Of a DNA stretch of 64,000 bases, positions 7,873 through 16,344 are shown piece after piece. The position numbers were made by a program, and so were the translations under genes. How positions within the stretch are numbered: the stretch's first letter is position 1; the number at the start of each line of letters is the position of its first letter. Source of the DNA: Croceivirga sp. (GTDB lineage Bacteria; Bacteroidota; Bacteroidia; Flavobacteriales; Flavobacteriaceae). A model generated the notes under the pieces. The model was given only the letters and a program-made list of their open reading frames with translations, was not told the DNA's origin and ran no database searches. Location: contig JANQSA010000004.1 of assembly GCA_028284285.1 (NCBI GenBank), forward strand, positions 20,146-84,145, read 5' to 3'.

Positions 7873-9478
7873 GGAAGGTTTGTTCCAGCTCCCAATTCGC
7901 CCTAACCTCAATGAAATCGGGAAAATAATTGATGTTTTCGGGTTGTATTCTTTTGAGATAGCTGCCGGTATCCCATTTGCCATTATTGTTTTCATCAAAG
8001 ATTACCCGTACTCCATATTTCCCGGGGTCCAGATTGTTAAATTCAAAAACCCTGGGTTCCAAGGCTCGTTCTTCTCGCTTTATCTCCCCTTTTTCTGTGG
8101 TTAGCTGCACAATAATGGGATACTGGACTTCCCCGCCAATGGTAAGTCGCATATTACCATAATCCGCAAAACTTCCTGAAGAAAGAGTAATATCCAGGGT
8201 ATCGTTCTGTTGTCCAAAAAAATCTTCTATGGCTCCGGGGAAAAGGGTGAGATTATACCGCTGATTATCCAGAATATCAAAGTTTACATCCACGGCATTT
8301 ATGACAGTATCCAAAGTTCCGGTGAATGCCACGTCAATGGAGTCCATATCCATAATGCGGATTTTGGTGGTATCAACACGTACCAGAGGGGTGTTGGCCG
8401 TAATGGAGAAATCGTCCTCAAAATTTATTTTTCCGCTATGGCTTGAACTTAGCAGTAAGCTGTCCAGGGCTAACTTCCTTGTTTTTACGGTAAAAGTATC
8501 AATGGCCATAAAACTTTCATTGGTTACCGTAAACACGATGGAGTCTAAATCTGTTGGAGTAAGCCAGTAATTAAGAGTGTCTTTGTCCCGTTGTTTCTTG
8601 ACCAAAGTACGAACAGAGTCGGGCAAGGGGGTAAGGGTGTTGATTTTTATCGTTGAACCATCTCCTTGATACCCAAAAATGATTCGATTCTTTGCTACAT
8701 AGCTGGGTACTGATACGCCGTAATCCGGAACTTCTTGAAAGAGGTTTAGTAAATATATCGAGTCCGTAGGAAGCACAATAGTATCCTTTAAGAAGGCGAT
8801 CTTATCTGATCGCTGATCAAAAACGTTGTTTTTGCCGGCATCTTTCACACCGAAGATTTTGTATTTTCCTGCCTTCAGGTTTCTCAATTGAAAGAAGGGG
8901 AGGCTATCCAAGGTATTGGTAATGTAATTAGGAGGATATTTATAAATGGTGGAATCATTATAAATACTGTCAATTTCATAAAGCATTACGCTCACAAATT
9001 GGTCGGCAGTTCTATTAAAGGCGTCTTTCACCGCTCCCGATAGCGTCAGGGAATCTAGTACCGCTCCGGTTGAAAAGACGTAGGTAAGAAAAGGATTAGG
9101 ATTACCTTCGTGGTTATCTACAATACTTTGCCCAAAATTGAGGGTATATGTAGTGTTTTCCCGCAAGGTATCCTTAAATGCAATCTCTACGTATTTACTG
9201 GCTCCGCCCTGTGGTTTTATCTCCGGGATGGTTTTTAAGGGAGGAGAAACTATCAATTGATTTTGAACGTCTTCCAGTTTGATGTATTCGTCAAAGTACA
9301 ATCGAATTTTTTTAGCGGAGAAATTGGTTGAAAAATTGGGAGGTTCCGTTTTCAGCAAAACAGGAGGATCCAGATCTTTTGGTCCCCCGGTAGGATTACC
9401 TCGTCGAGCACATTGCCAGAGCGCTATCACTACACAACTTAAAAATAGACCACTAAAAAATCGTTTGGCCAAATGCAT
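7859..9478 (-). CDS. Lipoprotein with N-terminal Big_5 Ig-like domain
   Basis: A 539-residue lipoprotein: signal sequence followed by ALWQC as the lipobox at about residue 23, then RRGNPTGGPKD. Residues ~38-135 (LDPPVLLKTEPPN... NFGQSI) are an SbsA/Big_5 Ig-like domain common at the start of Bacteroidota surface lipoproteins. The rest is strand-rich and repeats Asp-rich linkers; near the C-terminus VIFDENNNGKWDTGSY resembles a prealbumin-like/SdrD-type calcium turn. It should sit on the cell envelope, with a structural or binding role. It follows comF on the same strand with a 58-bp gap and runs convergently into the nitrilase gene. Confidence 0.8.
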   Translation of the reverse strand: MHLAKRFFSGLFLSCVVIALWQCARRGNPTGGPKDLDPPVLLKTEPPNFSTNFSAKKIRLYFDEYIKLEDVQNQLIVSPPLKTIPEIKPQGGASKYVEIAFKDTLRENTTYTLNFGQSIVDNHEGNPNPFLTYVFSTGAVLDSLTLSGAVKDAFNRTADQFVSVMLYEIDSIYNDSTIYKYPPNYITNTLDSLPFFQLRNLKAGKYKIFGVKDAGKNNVFDQRSDKIAFLKDTIVLPTDSIYLLNLFQEVPDYGVSVPSYVAKNRIIFGYQGDGSTIKINTLTPLPDSVRTLVKKQRDKDTLNYWLTPTDLDSIVFTVTNESFMAIDTFTVKTRKLALDSLLLSSSHSGKINFEDDFSITANTPLVRVDTTKIRIMDMDSIDVAFTGTLDTVINAVDVNFDILDNQRYNLTLFPGAIEDFFGQQNDTLDITLSSGSFADYGNMRLTIGGEVQYPIIVQLTTEKGEIKREERALEPRVFEFNNLDPGKYGVRVIFDENNNGKWDTGSYLKRIQPENINYFPDFIEVRANWELEQTFLITN

Positions 9479-9536
9479 ACTACCGATTGTTGGGCAAAGA
9501 AACGACTTCTTCCAAGAATTCTAAAGTTAACTTCTG

Positions 9537-10232
9537 TTAAGGCACAACTGCTATTGTGGCCACACAGAGCGTAACGTCCGGAATGGTATGTAAGGCATGT
9601 GCGCAGGCCTCTATGGTAGCGCCGGTGGTGATAACGTCATCCACCAAAAGCAACCGCTTACCGCGCATGGATTCTCCCTGCTGTACTACATAGAGGTCTT
9701 GGCTGCTTTTCCACCGGTTTAACCGATTTTTTTGGGTAAGTGTTTTGGTGTCATGTGTTTTAATCAGCATATTGTCTATGTAGGCCGCATTGAGATGATG
9801 TGCTAATCGTTTTCCAAACCGTTCCACCTGGTTATACCCTCTTTTTCGAAGTTTACGGGGGTGTAAGGGGACCGGTATAACGGCATCGATGCGAAGCGCT
9901 TTGTGTTGTGCTATTTGTGGCCCAAACCAGTTGCCAATAAAATCACCTATTTCTTGTTGATTCTTATATTTTAAGAAATGCAGCAGATTCTTGACTATTC
10001 CGGCCTTGGAAAAATAGAGGAAAGCCGCAGCTTTTTCAATGCGTACGCGCCCATAGAATATGCGGTCTACGGCGTTTTCATGGGCAAAATCAAAATCGGT
10101 CAACGGCAGATCATGTCGACAAACGGTACATAACAGGTGCTCTCCTCTGGATAATTGCACATTACATCCAAAACACTCCAATGGCAATAGTATGGAGTTA
10201 ATATCGTTTATTATCTTTGACGCCCAGTTCAT
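9537..10232 (-). CDS. ComF family phosphoribosyltransferase-like protein
   Basis: A 231-residue protein. An N-terminal zinc ribbon is marked by CFGC and LLCTVC (about residues 20-40), followed by a type I phosphoribosyltransferase domain whose PRPP loop is LLLVDDVITTGAT (about residue 190). ComF proteins support DNA uptake in naturally competent bacteria; they are also widespread in non-competent species. Start chosen at the ATG in 10230-10232 rather than the TTG two codons upstream. It is divergent from the coiled-coil gene at 10271 with only 38 bp between starts, so the two promoters must overlap. Followed by the Big_5 lipoprotein gene. Confidence 0.88.
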   Translation of the reverse strand: MNWASKIINDINSILLPLECFGCNVQLSRGEHLLCTVCRHDLPLTDFDFAHENAVDRIFYGRVRIEKAAAFLYFSKAGIVKNLLHFLKYKNQQEIGDFIGNWFGPQIAQHKALRIDAVIPVPLHPRKLRKRGYNQVERFGKRLAHHLNAAYIDNMLIKTHDTKTLTQKNRLNRWKSSQDLYVVQQGESMRGKRLLLVDDVITTGATIEACAHALHTIPDVTLCVATIAVVP

Positions 10233-10270
10233 GAACAAATCTTATACCTGCATTATCAGCCACTTATCTT

Positions 10271-11167
10271 ATGGAATCCCAAGATACCACTTTCAACTAT
10301 AAGATTATCCTAGCAGCTTTGGTGGCGGTTATCATTGCAATTCTTATTGCATTTTATTACAGTTATGCCCAGTCCCAAAACCAACTTACCTATTTGGAAG
10401 ACGAGAAAAAACTGTTGGTTAAGGACCTAACCCTAATGAAGGCAGAAGTAGACCGTCTGTCCGGCTTAAATGAAATTAATGATATTGAATTACAAACCTC
10501 CAAGTTTCGTATTGAGCAGTTATTGGATTCCGTAGGGCGATTGAATTTTAATATTACCAAACTCAAAGAAGATCGGAAGACGCTACGCGTTTTGGAAGCA
10601 AAATTTGATAGCTTAAAACTTAAGAACAATTTTTTGCGGTACAACAATTCCCTCTTAACGCAAAAATACGAGCGTACACTTAGGCAAATTGAAGAGCTAC
10701 GGGGGAAAACCAATACCCTCGCACAGGCAGAGGCCTTGGCCCGAAAAAAAAACCAGGAATTGGCTAATGAATTAAAGATAAAAAGCTACCTGAAAATGGA
10801 AAATGCAGAAGGTAGCGGCTTTCGGTTGCGAGCAGGACGGCCTTTAAAAACCAATAAGGCTTCGGTAATTGAAAAACTACGAGGATGTGTTACCATTCAG
10901 GGCAACCCTAATGAAAGCGGGGATGTAAAAGTGATCTATCTCCAGTTCCTGAATCCGGATATGGCGGTCATTGAGGATAACGCCAATGTGGTTTCCGTGG
11001 GCGGCAATACCTATAGCAAACGGGTAGAAGTGGTATACCTGGGCAAAGAATTAAGTGTTTGCGATGCCATTACCGTTCCGGAAGGGTCATTAGATCCCGG
11101 AATTTACACGCTCAATATTTTTGAGGACGAGCGCTTGCTTTCCTCCTCGGAATTTCAGTTAAAATAA
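10271..11167 (+). CDS. Membrane-anchored coiled-coil protein, Bacteroidota-specific
   Basis: A 298-residue protein that I do not recognise as a named family. Residues ~12-32 form one transmembrane helix (YKIILAALVAVIIAILIAF). Residues ~35-165 are a long coiled coil rich in Leu, Glu and Lys. Residues ~185-298 look like a compact beta domain (GCVTIQGNPNE... VYLGKELSVCDAITVPEGSLDPGIYTLNIFEDE). The topology suggests an inner-membrane anchor with the coiled coil and beta domain in the periplasm. It lies between comF (divergent) and glyS (same strand, 146 bp away); neither neighbour explains it. A structural or envelope-spanning role is only inference. Confidence 0.6.
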   Translation: MESQDTTFNYKIILAALVAVIIAILIAFYYSYAQSQNQLTYLEDEKKLLVKDLTLMKAEVDRLSGLNEINDIELQTSKFRIEQLLDSVGRLNFNITKLKEDRKTLRVLEAKFDSLKLKNNFLRYNNSLLTQKYERTLRQIEELRGKTNTLAQAEALARKKNQELANELKIKSYLKMENAEGSGFRLRAGRPLKTNKASVIEKLRGCVTIQGNPNESGDVKVIYLQFLNPDMAVIEDNANVVSVGGNTYSKRVEVVYLGKELSVCDAITVPEGSLDPGIYTLNIFEDERLLSSSEFQLK

Positions 11168-11181
11168 GATTTTCTCTGGAT

Positions 11182-11226
11182 GCTGAGCGACCTGTACTGA
11201 GCCTGCCGAAGTAAGTCGAAGTATTT
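11182..11226. repeat. Degenerate interspersed repeat with GTCGAAGTA core
   Basis: Non-coding stretch containing TGAGCGACCTG, TACTGAGCCTGCCGAAGTA and GTCGAAGTA, which resembles a dispersed repeat type I associate with flavobacterial intergenic regions. Only one copy is in the window, so the call is weak. Confidence 0.35.
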
Positions 11227-11301
11227 AGGCAATAGCGGGCACTATCCTGGAAAACTCGCCTACACGATTAATCTTTCGTTTTAAGATTTAGCTCATTGTA
11301 C

Positions 11302-11309
11302 TACATTTG
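11302..11309 (+). promoter_or_regulatory. -7 element TACATTTG, 4 nt before the glyS ATG
   Basis: Exact TAnnTTTG match. With a start point 4-5 nt downstream, transcription would begin at or next to the ATG at 11314. Confidence 0.6.
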
Positions 11310-11313
11310 CCCA

Positions 11314-12855
11314 ATGGCAAATCAGGAAGACGTTTTTAAGAAGGTAATTTCGCATGCCAAGGAATATGGCTATGTGTTTCAATCCAGTGAGATCTATGAT
11401 GGCTTGAGCGCTGTTTATGACTATGGTCAAAACGGGGTAGAACTCAAAAATAATATCCGGGAATACTGGTGGCGGGCCATGACGCAACTCCATGATGATA
11501 TTGTGGGGATTGATGCTGCTATTTTTATGCACCCCACCACCTGGAAAGCTTCCGGACACGTAGATGCGTTTAATGATCCCTTGATTGACAACAAAGACTC
11601 CAAAAAACGTTATCGCGCCGATGTTTTGGTGGAGGATCATGTGGCTAAAATTGAAGCGAAGATCGATAAAGAAGTCGCCAAGGCAGCCAAACGTTTCGGG
11701 GAAGCCTTTGATAAGGAACAGTTTTTGGCAACCAATGCCCGGGTAAAAGGGTATCAGGAAAAAGCAACTGCCATTTTAAAACGGTTGGGCCAGTCATTGG
11801 AAAAAGAGGACCTGGCCGACGTGAAAACCTTAATTGAAGAACTGGGCATTGTCTGTCCTGTTTCAGGATCTAAAAACTGGACAGATGTCAAACAATTCAA
11901 CCTGATGTTTGGTACCCAACTGGGGGCTACCGCAGAAAGTGCCATGGAGTTGTATCTGAGGCCGGAAACCGCACAAGGGATCTTTGTTAACTTTTTAAAC
12001 GTTCAGAAGACGGGACGTATGAAGATCCCGTTTGGAATTGCCCAAACCGGGAAGGCCTTCCGGAACGAAATTGTGGCCCGGCAGTTCATCTTCCGGATGC
12101 GCGAGTTTGAGCAGATGGAGATGCAATACTTTATCAAACCGGGTACTCAAAAGGAGTGGTATGAGGCCTGGAAAGAAAAGCGGATGAATTGGCACCTTTC
12201 TCTGGGAATGGGAGAAGAAAATTATCGTTTTCATGACCATGAGAAATTAGCCCACTATGCCGATGCGGCCTGCGATATCGAATTTAAATTCCCTTTTGGT
12301 TTTAGAGAACTGGAGGGCATCCACTCGCGGACCGATTTTGATTTGGGCAGCCATGAAAAATACTCCGGTAAAAAACTGCAATATTTTGATCCTGAAGAAA
12401 ACAAGAGCTATGTGCCCTATGTTTTGGAGACGTCCATTGGCCTGGACCGTATGTTCTTGGCTGTATTTTCCAATTCGCTTAGGGAAGAAGCACTGGAGAA
12501 CAACACTACTCGTACGGTGTTACAACTTCCCGCCGTGCTGGCACCCACTAAAGCAGCAGTCCTTCCTTTGTTAAAGCGTGACGGTTTACCGGAAATTGCT
12601 GAAAAGTTGGTGAATGATCTCAAATGGGATATGAATGTAGCCTATGATGAAAAAGATGCTGTAGGCCGTCGCTACCGTCGTCAGGATGCCGTTGGCACCC
12701 CTTTCTGTATCACTGTGGATCATCAGACCCTGGAGGACGAAACGGTAACTATTCGCCACCGGGACAGTATGGAGCAACAAAGGGTTAAAATGGACAAGGT
12801 TAAAGGCATTATTACGGATGCGGTAGCTATGAAAGCATGGTTGAAGAAGATTTGA
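11314..12855 (+). CDS. glyS: Glycine--tRNA ligase, class II
   Basis: A 513-residue glycyl-tRNA synthetase of the alpha2, eukaryote/archaea-like type that charges tRNA-Gly in the cytoplasm. The start MANQEDVFKKVISHAKEYG at 11314 matches the family N-terminus closely. Class II motif 2 is in FRNEIVARQFIFRMREFEQMEM (about residues 249-270) and motif 3 includes ETSIGLDRMFLAVF (about 373-386), with the anticodon-binding domain in the last ~110 residues. The length is normal for the Bacteroidota form. The gene appears monocistronic. Its -7 promoter element ends only 4 nt before the ATG, so the mRNA is probably leaderless. Confidence 0.97.
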   Translation: MANQEDVFKKVISHAKEYGYVFQSSEIYDGLSAVYDYGQNGVELKNNIREYWWRAMTQLHDDIVGIDAAIFMHPTTWKASGHVDAFNDPLIDNKDSKKRYRADVLVEDHVAKIEAKIDKEVAKAAKRFGEAFDKEQFLATNARVKGYQEKATAILKRLGQSLEKEDLADVKTLIEELGIVCPVSGSKNWTDVKQFNLMFGTQLGATAESAMELYLRPETAQGIFVNFLNVQKTGRMKIPFGIAQTGKAFRNEIVARQFIFRMREFEQMEMQYFIKPGTQKEWYEAWKEKRMNWHLSLGMGEENYRFHDHEKLAHYADAACDIEFKFPFGFRELEGIHSRTDFDLGSHEKYSGKKLQYFDPEENKSYVPYVLETSIGLDRMFLAVFSNSLREEALENNTTRTVLQLPAVLAPTKAAVLPLLKRDGLPEIAEKLVNDLKWDMNVAYDEKDAVGRRYRRQDAVGTPFCITVDHQTLEDETVTIRHRDSMEQQRVKMDKVKGIITDAVAMKAWLKKI

Positions 12856-12965
12856 GTGGACCGGATAAGGCGATTTAAATCTTAAAGGGTTGCTATGAAA
12901 GGGTGGTATACTATGTTTATACTCAGGCTATAGTGTTGCATTTATTTTTTGTCACTTGACTATTT

Positions 12966-12982
12966 GCGTTAAAAAGCGTTAA
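12966..12982 (+). promoter_or_regulatory. Phased direct repeats GCGTTAA in the methyltransferase promoter
   Basis: GCGTTAA occurs at 12966-12972 and 12976-12982, a 10-bp period, that is, one helical turn. Two weaker units at the same phase follow (GACTTTA at 12986, ACGTTGC at 12996), ending just before the ATG at 13005. The repeats overlap a weak -7 element (TTAATTTG, 12979-12986). They look like an operator for the DNA-binding domain fused to the methyltransferase; that link is inference. Confidence 0.5.
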
Positions 12983-13004
12983 TTTGACTTTAAGTACGTT
13001 GCTT

Positions 13005-14306
13005 ATGAGTCAAACCGGTTTCCTTACTTTAGATGAAGTTGCTCAGAACCTAAAGGTCACCCGACAGACCGTGTCCAAGTACATTAAAAAGAAAGCGCTT
13101 AACGCTGTCAAAATAAACAAGAGTTACAGGATTACCGTAAACGACTTTGAAAATTTTGTCAATGCTAATGCCACAGCGCAAAAACCTTCCATCTCCTATT
13201 TGAGAAGGACTAAAAATTGTACGCTTCAATATTCGGACAAATCAGAAGAGTCTGAGATTATTTCCGGGGTTTTTCATGGGGAGCTCAGGGAAGTTGGGCA
13301 ATCCACTACCGGGTCGTCAAACCAATTCATTTTCGGGGATAACTATTATGTTTTGAAGAAGCTTTTGGAAACGCACAAAGGTCAAATAGACCTTGTCTAT
13401 ATTGATCCGCCGTTTGGAACAGGTCAGGATTTTAATTCCATTGATGAACATTCCGCATATTCAGACAAATTGGTGAACAGCGAGTTTCTTGAATTTATCA
13501 GGAAAAGGTTGTTTTTGCTTCGTGAATTAATGTCCGACGCAGGGAGTATTTACCTGCACATTGATAAAAAGATTGGCCATTACGTAAAGATTGTGATGGA
13601 TGAAGTATTTGGGTATCAGAATTTCATCAATGACATTACAAGAATTAAGTGTAATCCCAAGAATTTTGCCCGCAATGCGTATGGTAACTATTCGGATACG
13701 ATTTTGTACTATGCCAAGAATAGGGATGGTCAAATATGGAATGACATTAAGGAACCCATGTCTAATGAAAAACGAAAACAGCTATTTCCAAAAAAACACC
13801 CAAAGTTGGGCTTTTATACTACCAATCCAATTCATGCTCCCGGAAAAACCGTAAATGGTGATACGGGTTTGGAATGGAAAGGATTAAAGCCCCCAAAAGG
13901 CAGGCATTGGCGCTACAGCAGGGAAGTATTGGACGAACTTGACAACAAGGGTTTAATTGAATGGTCAAGTACTGGAAATCCCAGAAAAATAGTACTTGCT
14001 GACGAACACAAAGGGTTTAAAATTCAGGATTTATGGGAGTTTAAAGACAAAGGACTTTCCTATGTGGATTATCCGACTCAAAAGAACTTTGATATGCTGG
14101 AAAGAATTATACGCAATTCTTCAAATCAAGACTCTATTGTGCTGGATTGCTTTGCCGGGTCAGGAAGTACTTTGAGAGTCGCCAATACGTTGGGTCGAAA
14201 TTGGATTGGAATTGATAACTCTACGCACTCCCTTGAAGTAATCAAAGCGACTTTTGCCAAAGACCAGATGGAATACGACGTACTGGAGTATGTCCCTCTG
14301 GATTAG
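13005..14306 (+). CDS. Type II DNA adenine methyltransferase with fused N-terminal HTH
   Basis: A 433-residue protein. Residues 6-52 (FLTLDEVAQNLKVTRQTVSKYI...) are an excisionase/MerR-like helix-turn-helix of the kind usually found alone. Residues ~105-433 are a beta-class methyltransferase: motif IV DPPFGTG at 134-140, a central target-recognition region, and the S-adenosylmethionine motif FAGSGS near 383-388 followed by GRNWIGID. The DPPF form and the motif order point to N6-adenine methylation. It faces a convergent restriction endonuclease gene, so the pair is a type II R-M system. The ATG at 13005 is preferred over TTG at 12984, which lies among the promoter repeats. The stop codon TAG is completed by the first base of a MITE. 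Confidence 0.88.
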   Translation: MSQTGFLTLDEVAQNLKVTRQTVSKYIKKKALNAVKINKSYRITVNDFENFVNANATAQKPSISYLRRTKNCTLQYSDKSEESEIISGVFHGELREVGQSTTGSSNQFIFGDNYYVLKKLLETHKGQIDLVYIDPPFGTGQDFNSIDEHSAYSDKLVNSEFLEFIRKRLFLLRELMSDAGSIYLHIDKKIGHYVKIVMDEVFGYQNFINDITRIKCNPKNFARNAYGNYSDTILYYAKNRDGQIWNDIKEPMSNEKRKQLFPKKHPKLGFYTTNPIHAPGKTVNGDTGLEWKGLKPPKGRHWRYSREVLDELDNKGLIEWSSTGNPRKIVLADEHKGFKIQDLWEFKDKGLSYVDYPTQKNFDMLERIIRNSSNQDSIVLDCFAGSGSTLRVANTLGRNWIGIDNSTHSLEVIKATFAKDQMEYDVLEYVPLD

Positions 14307-14487
14307 GGCCTGTTAACACTAAGCCTAAAAGTGGCTTTTTCGCCCTTTTTCCGTATTTCTTCGTTCTTTTTTGGATACGTAGCCCGCTATGTTTACCAAG
14401 AAAACGCCTCGAAATCCGAAAACCCGCCTGCAATACGGGCAGGAATCATCAAAAAATCCATGATTTCCGTTTAATGTTAACAGGCCC
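14306..14487. mobile_element. MITE-like element, 182 bp, inserted at a TA target
   Basis: The ends are inverted repeats: GGGCCTGTTAACACTAA at 14306-14322 and its complement GGGCCTGTTAACATTAA reading inward from 14487 (16 of 17 identical). Both ends are flanked by TA (14304-14305 and 14488-14489), the duplication expected for IS630/mariner-type or some IS5-family transposons. There is no transposase frame inside, so it must be moved in trans. An internal pair CCTGC/GCAGG can form a small hairpin. It lies exactly between the two convergent R-M genes. Confidence 0.75.
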
Positions 14488-15320
14488 TAAAGGAAAGAGT
14501 TGAGATAGTTTTCCAGCAAAAGGGCACTTAGGATATCATAAGGAAACTCCTGAACAAGCACATTAACCTTGTCATTTATCACTGAACCATTGATCTTTCG
14601 GGTGGCCCAGGGGAAGCCGTCAATTATTCCAACACGTAGTACTTCTCCTCGCTGGTGCCTGCAAAAATCCAAAACATCCCTGACCTGATTGTTTTGATTG
14701 CCGCCGGAACGACCAATCCATTTAGCTTCGCCTATGATGTAGGTCTCATTGACTTTAGCCACAAGGTCCGGGCGTTTTCTTAGATACTGATTCAAGGTTT
14801 CATTGACAAAAGTTTTTCCCTCCTCTTCCGATGAATTCAACACATAAATCCCTTCAGTGGCATTTTCAAAATCCGCTATGCGCAATAATTCAAATTGGTT
14901 TCTGAGCCAATTGGTGAACATGGGCCCCATTTGGGTATTTAGTTTTGGCGCCGATTCCAATCTTACCACTAATTCGTCCGCTGTCATCGCGTACAATGTA
15001 TTCGCGATACGATTGATCTGTTTTGGATTGGATTGAAGGCAGTTTTCAACCTCTTTGATCAAATAGGCTAAAGGCTCGTCATACGGGAATTTTACCTCTC
15101 CTTGAAGGATACTGATTAATTCTTCGGTGCGCCTGCCTTGATGAGCGGATATAATTCTCCGTTTCAGTCTTTGCTCCAAATGAATGGGAACGGCTGTTTC
15201 AAGAGTGTAAATTTCTAACAGGTCATCAAGGTAGGCCGTGGTTTCAAACAGTGTAATGCTCTGTTGAACCCATTCGTTAAGCTCGTCCCTTTCATTTTCA
15301 ATGTCTATTGATCTGTCCAT
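14487..15320 (-). CDS. Type II restriction endonuclease, PD-(D/E)XK fold
   Basis: A 277-residue protein without close recognition to a named enzyme. The catalytic core PD-x12-EAK is visible as RPDLVAKVN...IIGEAKWIG (Asp185, Glu198, Lys200), the signature of PD-(D/E)XK nucleases. A conserved segment QMGPMFTNWLR sits at residues 130-140. The first ~110 residues are helical and may hold the recognition domain. It is convergent with the adenine methyltransferase, which should protect the same site. Its TAG stop is formed by the TA target duplication plus the first base of the MITE; without the insertion it would be TAA in the same place, so the protein is intact. The recognition sequence cannot be read from this. 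Confidence 0.8.
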   Translation of the reverse strand: MDRSIDIENERDELNEWVQQSITLFETTAYLDDLLEIYTLETAVPIHLEQRLKRRIISAHQGRRTEELISILQGEVKFPYDEPLAYLIKEVENCLQSNPKQINRIANTLYAMTADELVVRLESAPKLNTQMGPMFTNWLRNQFELLRIADFENATEGIYVLNSSEEEGKTFVNETLNQYLRKRPDLVAKVNETYIIGEAKWIGRSGGNQNNQVRDVLDFCRHQRGEVLRVGIIDGFPWATRKINGSVINDKVNVLVQEFPYDILSALLLENYLNSFL

Positions 15321-15324
15321 AGGT

Positions 15325-15332
15325 CAAATTTC
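15325..15332 (-). promoter_or_regulatory. Weak -7 element GAAATTTG, 4 nt before the endonuclease ATG
   Basis: One mismatch to TAnnTTTG at the first base. The 4-nt spacing to the ATG at 15320 matches that of glyS, bioF, bioB, mutY and radA. Confidence 0.4.
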
Positions 15333-15418
15333 ACGTGTTTTATCACTTATTCAAAGGGTACCACAACAGGCCAGTAGGATCCGTATTCCCATATTAGCCA
15401 GTTGGAACTATTTTAGGG

Positions 15419-15775
15419 TTATTGAATCAACAAATCGGTTAGACCACATAAACCCGCTGCGGATAGTATAGTCCATGAAACCCAATCTTTAAATTCATTG
15501 TTTTTATGTTTTAGGAATACAATATGAAGTACAAAATGAACTATCATGAAAATGTCAAATCCTTTTATAAACATATCACTATCCTGGGTTTGAGTCATCT
15601 GCCAAAAAACAAAATAAAACAATGGGATATGGGCAAAGAGAAAAACGATACCTCCTGTTTTTTCATGTAACAGGGAAAGACCAGGTATAATTCGCCATTC
15701 CTTACATCGTACGGCGTCCAATTCATGTACGCTCATTAATGAAAGCCCTATAAAAAAGAAATGATGGTCCGTCAT
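15419..15775 (-). CDS. DUF6713-like small membrane protein
   Basis: A 118-residue protein with about four hydrophobic segments. The N-terminal [24 protein letters not shown], with a conserved His-Glu-Leu-Asp-Ala and Glu-Trp-Arg in the first loop, resembles the DUF6713 family of membrane proteins as I recall it. No function is established. Its start overlaps the DUF2200 stop by four bases (ATGA), which indicates an operon with translational coupling. It belongs to the accessory stretch next to the restriction-modification genes, but nothing ties it to defence. Confidence 0.65.
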   Translation of the reverse strand: MTDHHFFFIGLSLMSVHELDAVRCKEWRIIPGLSLLHEKTGGIVFLFAHIPLFYFVFWQMTQTQDSDMFIKGFDIFMIVHFVLHIVFLKHKNNEFKDWVSWTILSAAGLCGLTDLLIQ

Positions 15776-16143
15776 TTCGTTTCTTTTCGTAAAATCTTCT
15801 CCATTTTACGACCCTTTGCCAATTCATCTACCAATTTATCCAAATACCGTACCTGTCGTGTAAGTGAATTGTCAATTTCTTCAATACGATAACCACAGAT
15901 CACTCCTTTAATAAGATGCGCATTGGGATGTAACTCCGCCTGTTGAAAGAAGGTTTCAAAGGTCGCCTTCTCTGCAATAAGCGCTTGCAATCGGTTGTCA
16001 TCAAAACCGGTTAGCCACGCTATCACCTCGTGCAGTTCCTCCCTGGTTCTGCCCTTTTTCTCCACTTTGGTTACGTAATGCGGATAGACCGAACCAAAGG
16101 TCATTTTTGCGATGCGTTCGTTATGTTCAGGAGTTACTTTCAT
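15772..16143 (-). CDS. DUF2200 family protein
   Basis: A 123-residue soluble protein, at the usual length for DUF2200. The N-terminus [27 protein letters not shown] and the middle [12 protein letters not shown] are the family signature. Members are small cytoplasmic proteins of unknown function scattered in Bacteroidota, Firmicutes and Actinobacteria. It is the first gene of a two-gene operon with the DUF6713-like membrane protein. A direct repeat of TAATGGTTT with a 21-bp period lies directly 5' of its ATG and may be an operator. The region between this gene and the restriction genes is of accessory character. Confidence 0.8.
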   Translation of the reverse strand: MKVTPEHNERIAKMTFGSVYPHYVTKVEKKGRTREELHEVIAWLTGFDDNRLQALIAEKATFETFFQQAELHPNAHLIKGVICGYRIEEIDNSLTRQVRYLDKLVDELAKGRKMEKILRKETK

Positions 16144-16147
16144 TTTT

Positions 16148-16177
16148 TAATGGTTTATGGGTTGATTCTAATGGTTT
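16148..16177. repeat. Direct repeat TAATGGTTT, period 21 bp, upstream of the DUF2200 gene
   Basis: TAATGGTTT at 16148-16156 and again at 16169-16177 (plus-strand coordinates), two helical turns apart. The proximal copy ends 4 bp from the ATG at 16143, so a bound protein would block transcription or translation start. Confidence 0.4.
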
Positions 16178-16344
16178 GGCTATGATTTTGTCCCTAGTCC
16201 TTAGGATGAATTATTGTTCTTAGTGTTTGTTTTTATGCATCCCGAACGAGGTGGAAGTCCAACGGTGTAAAGATGTTGAAAAGTTCTTTTGTTTAAATGC
16301 ATGAAAGTAGAGCGTCCAATAGGAGGTTGTACAAACCAACTTAC

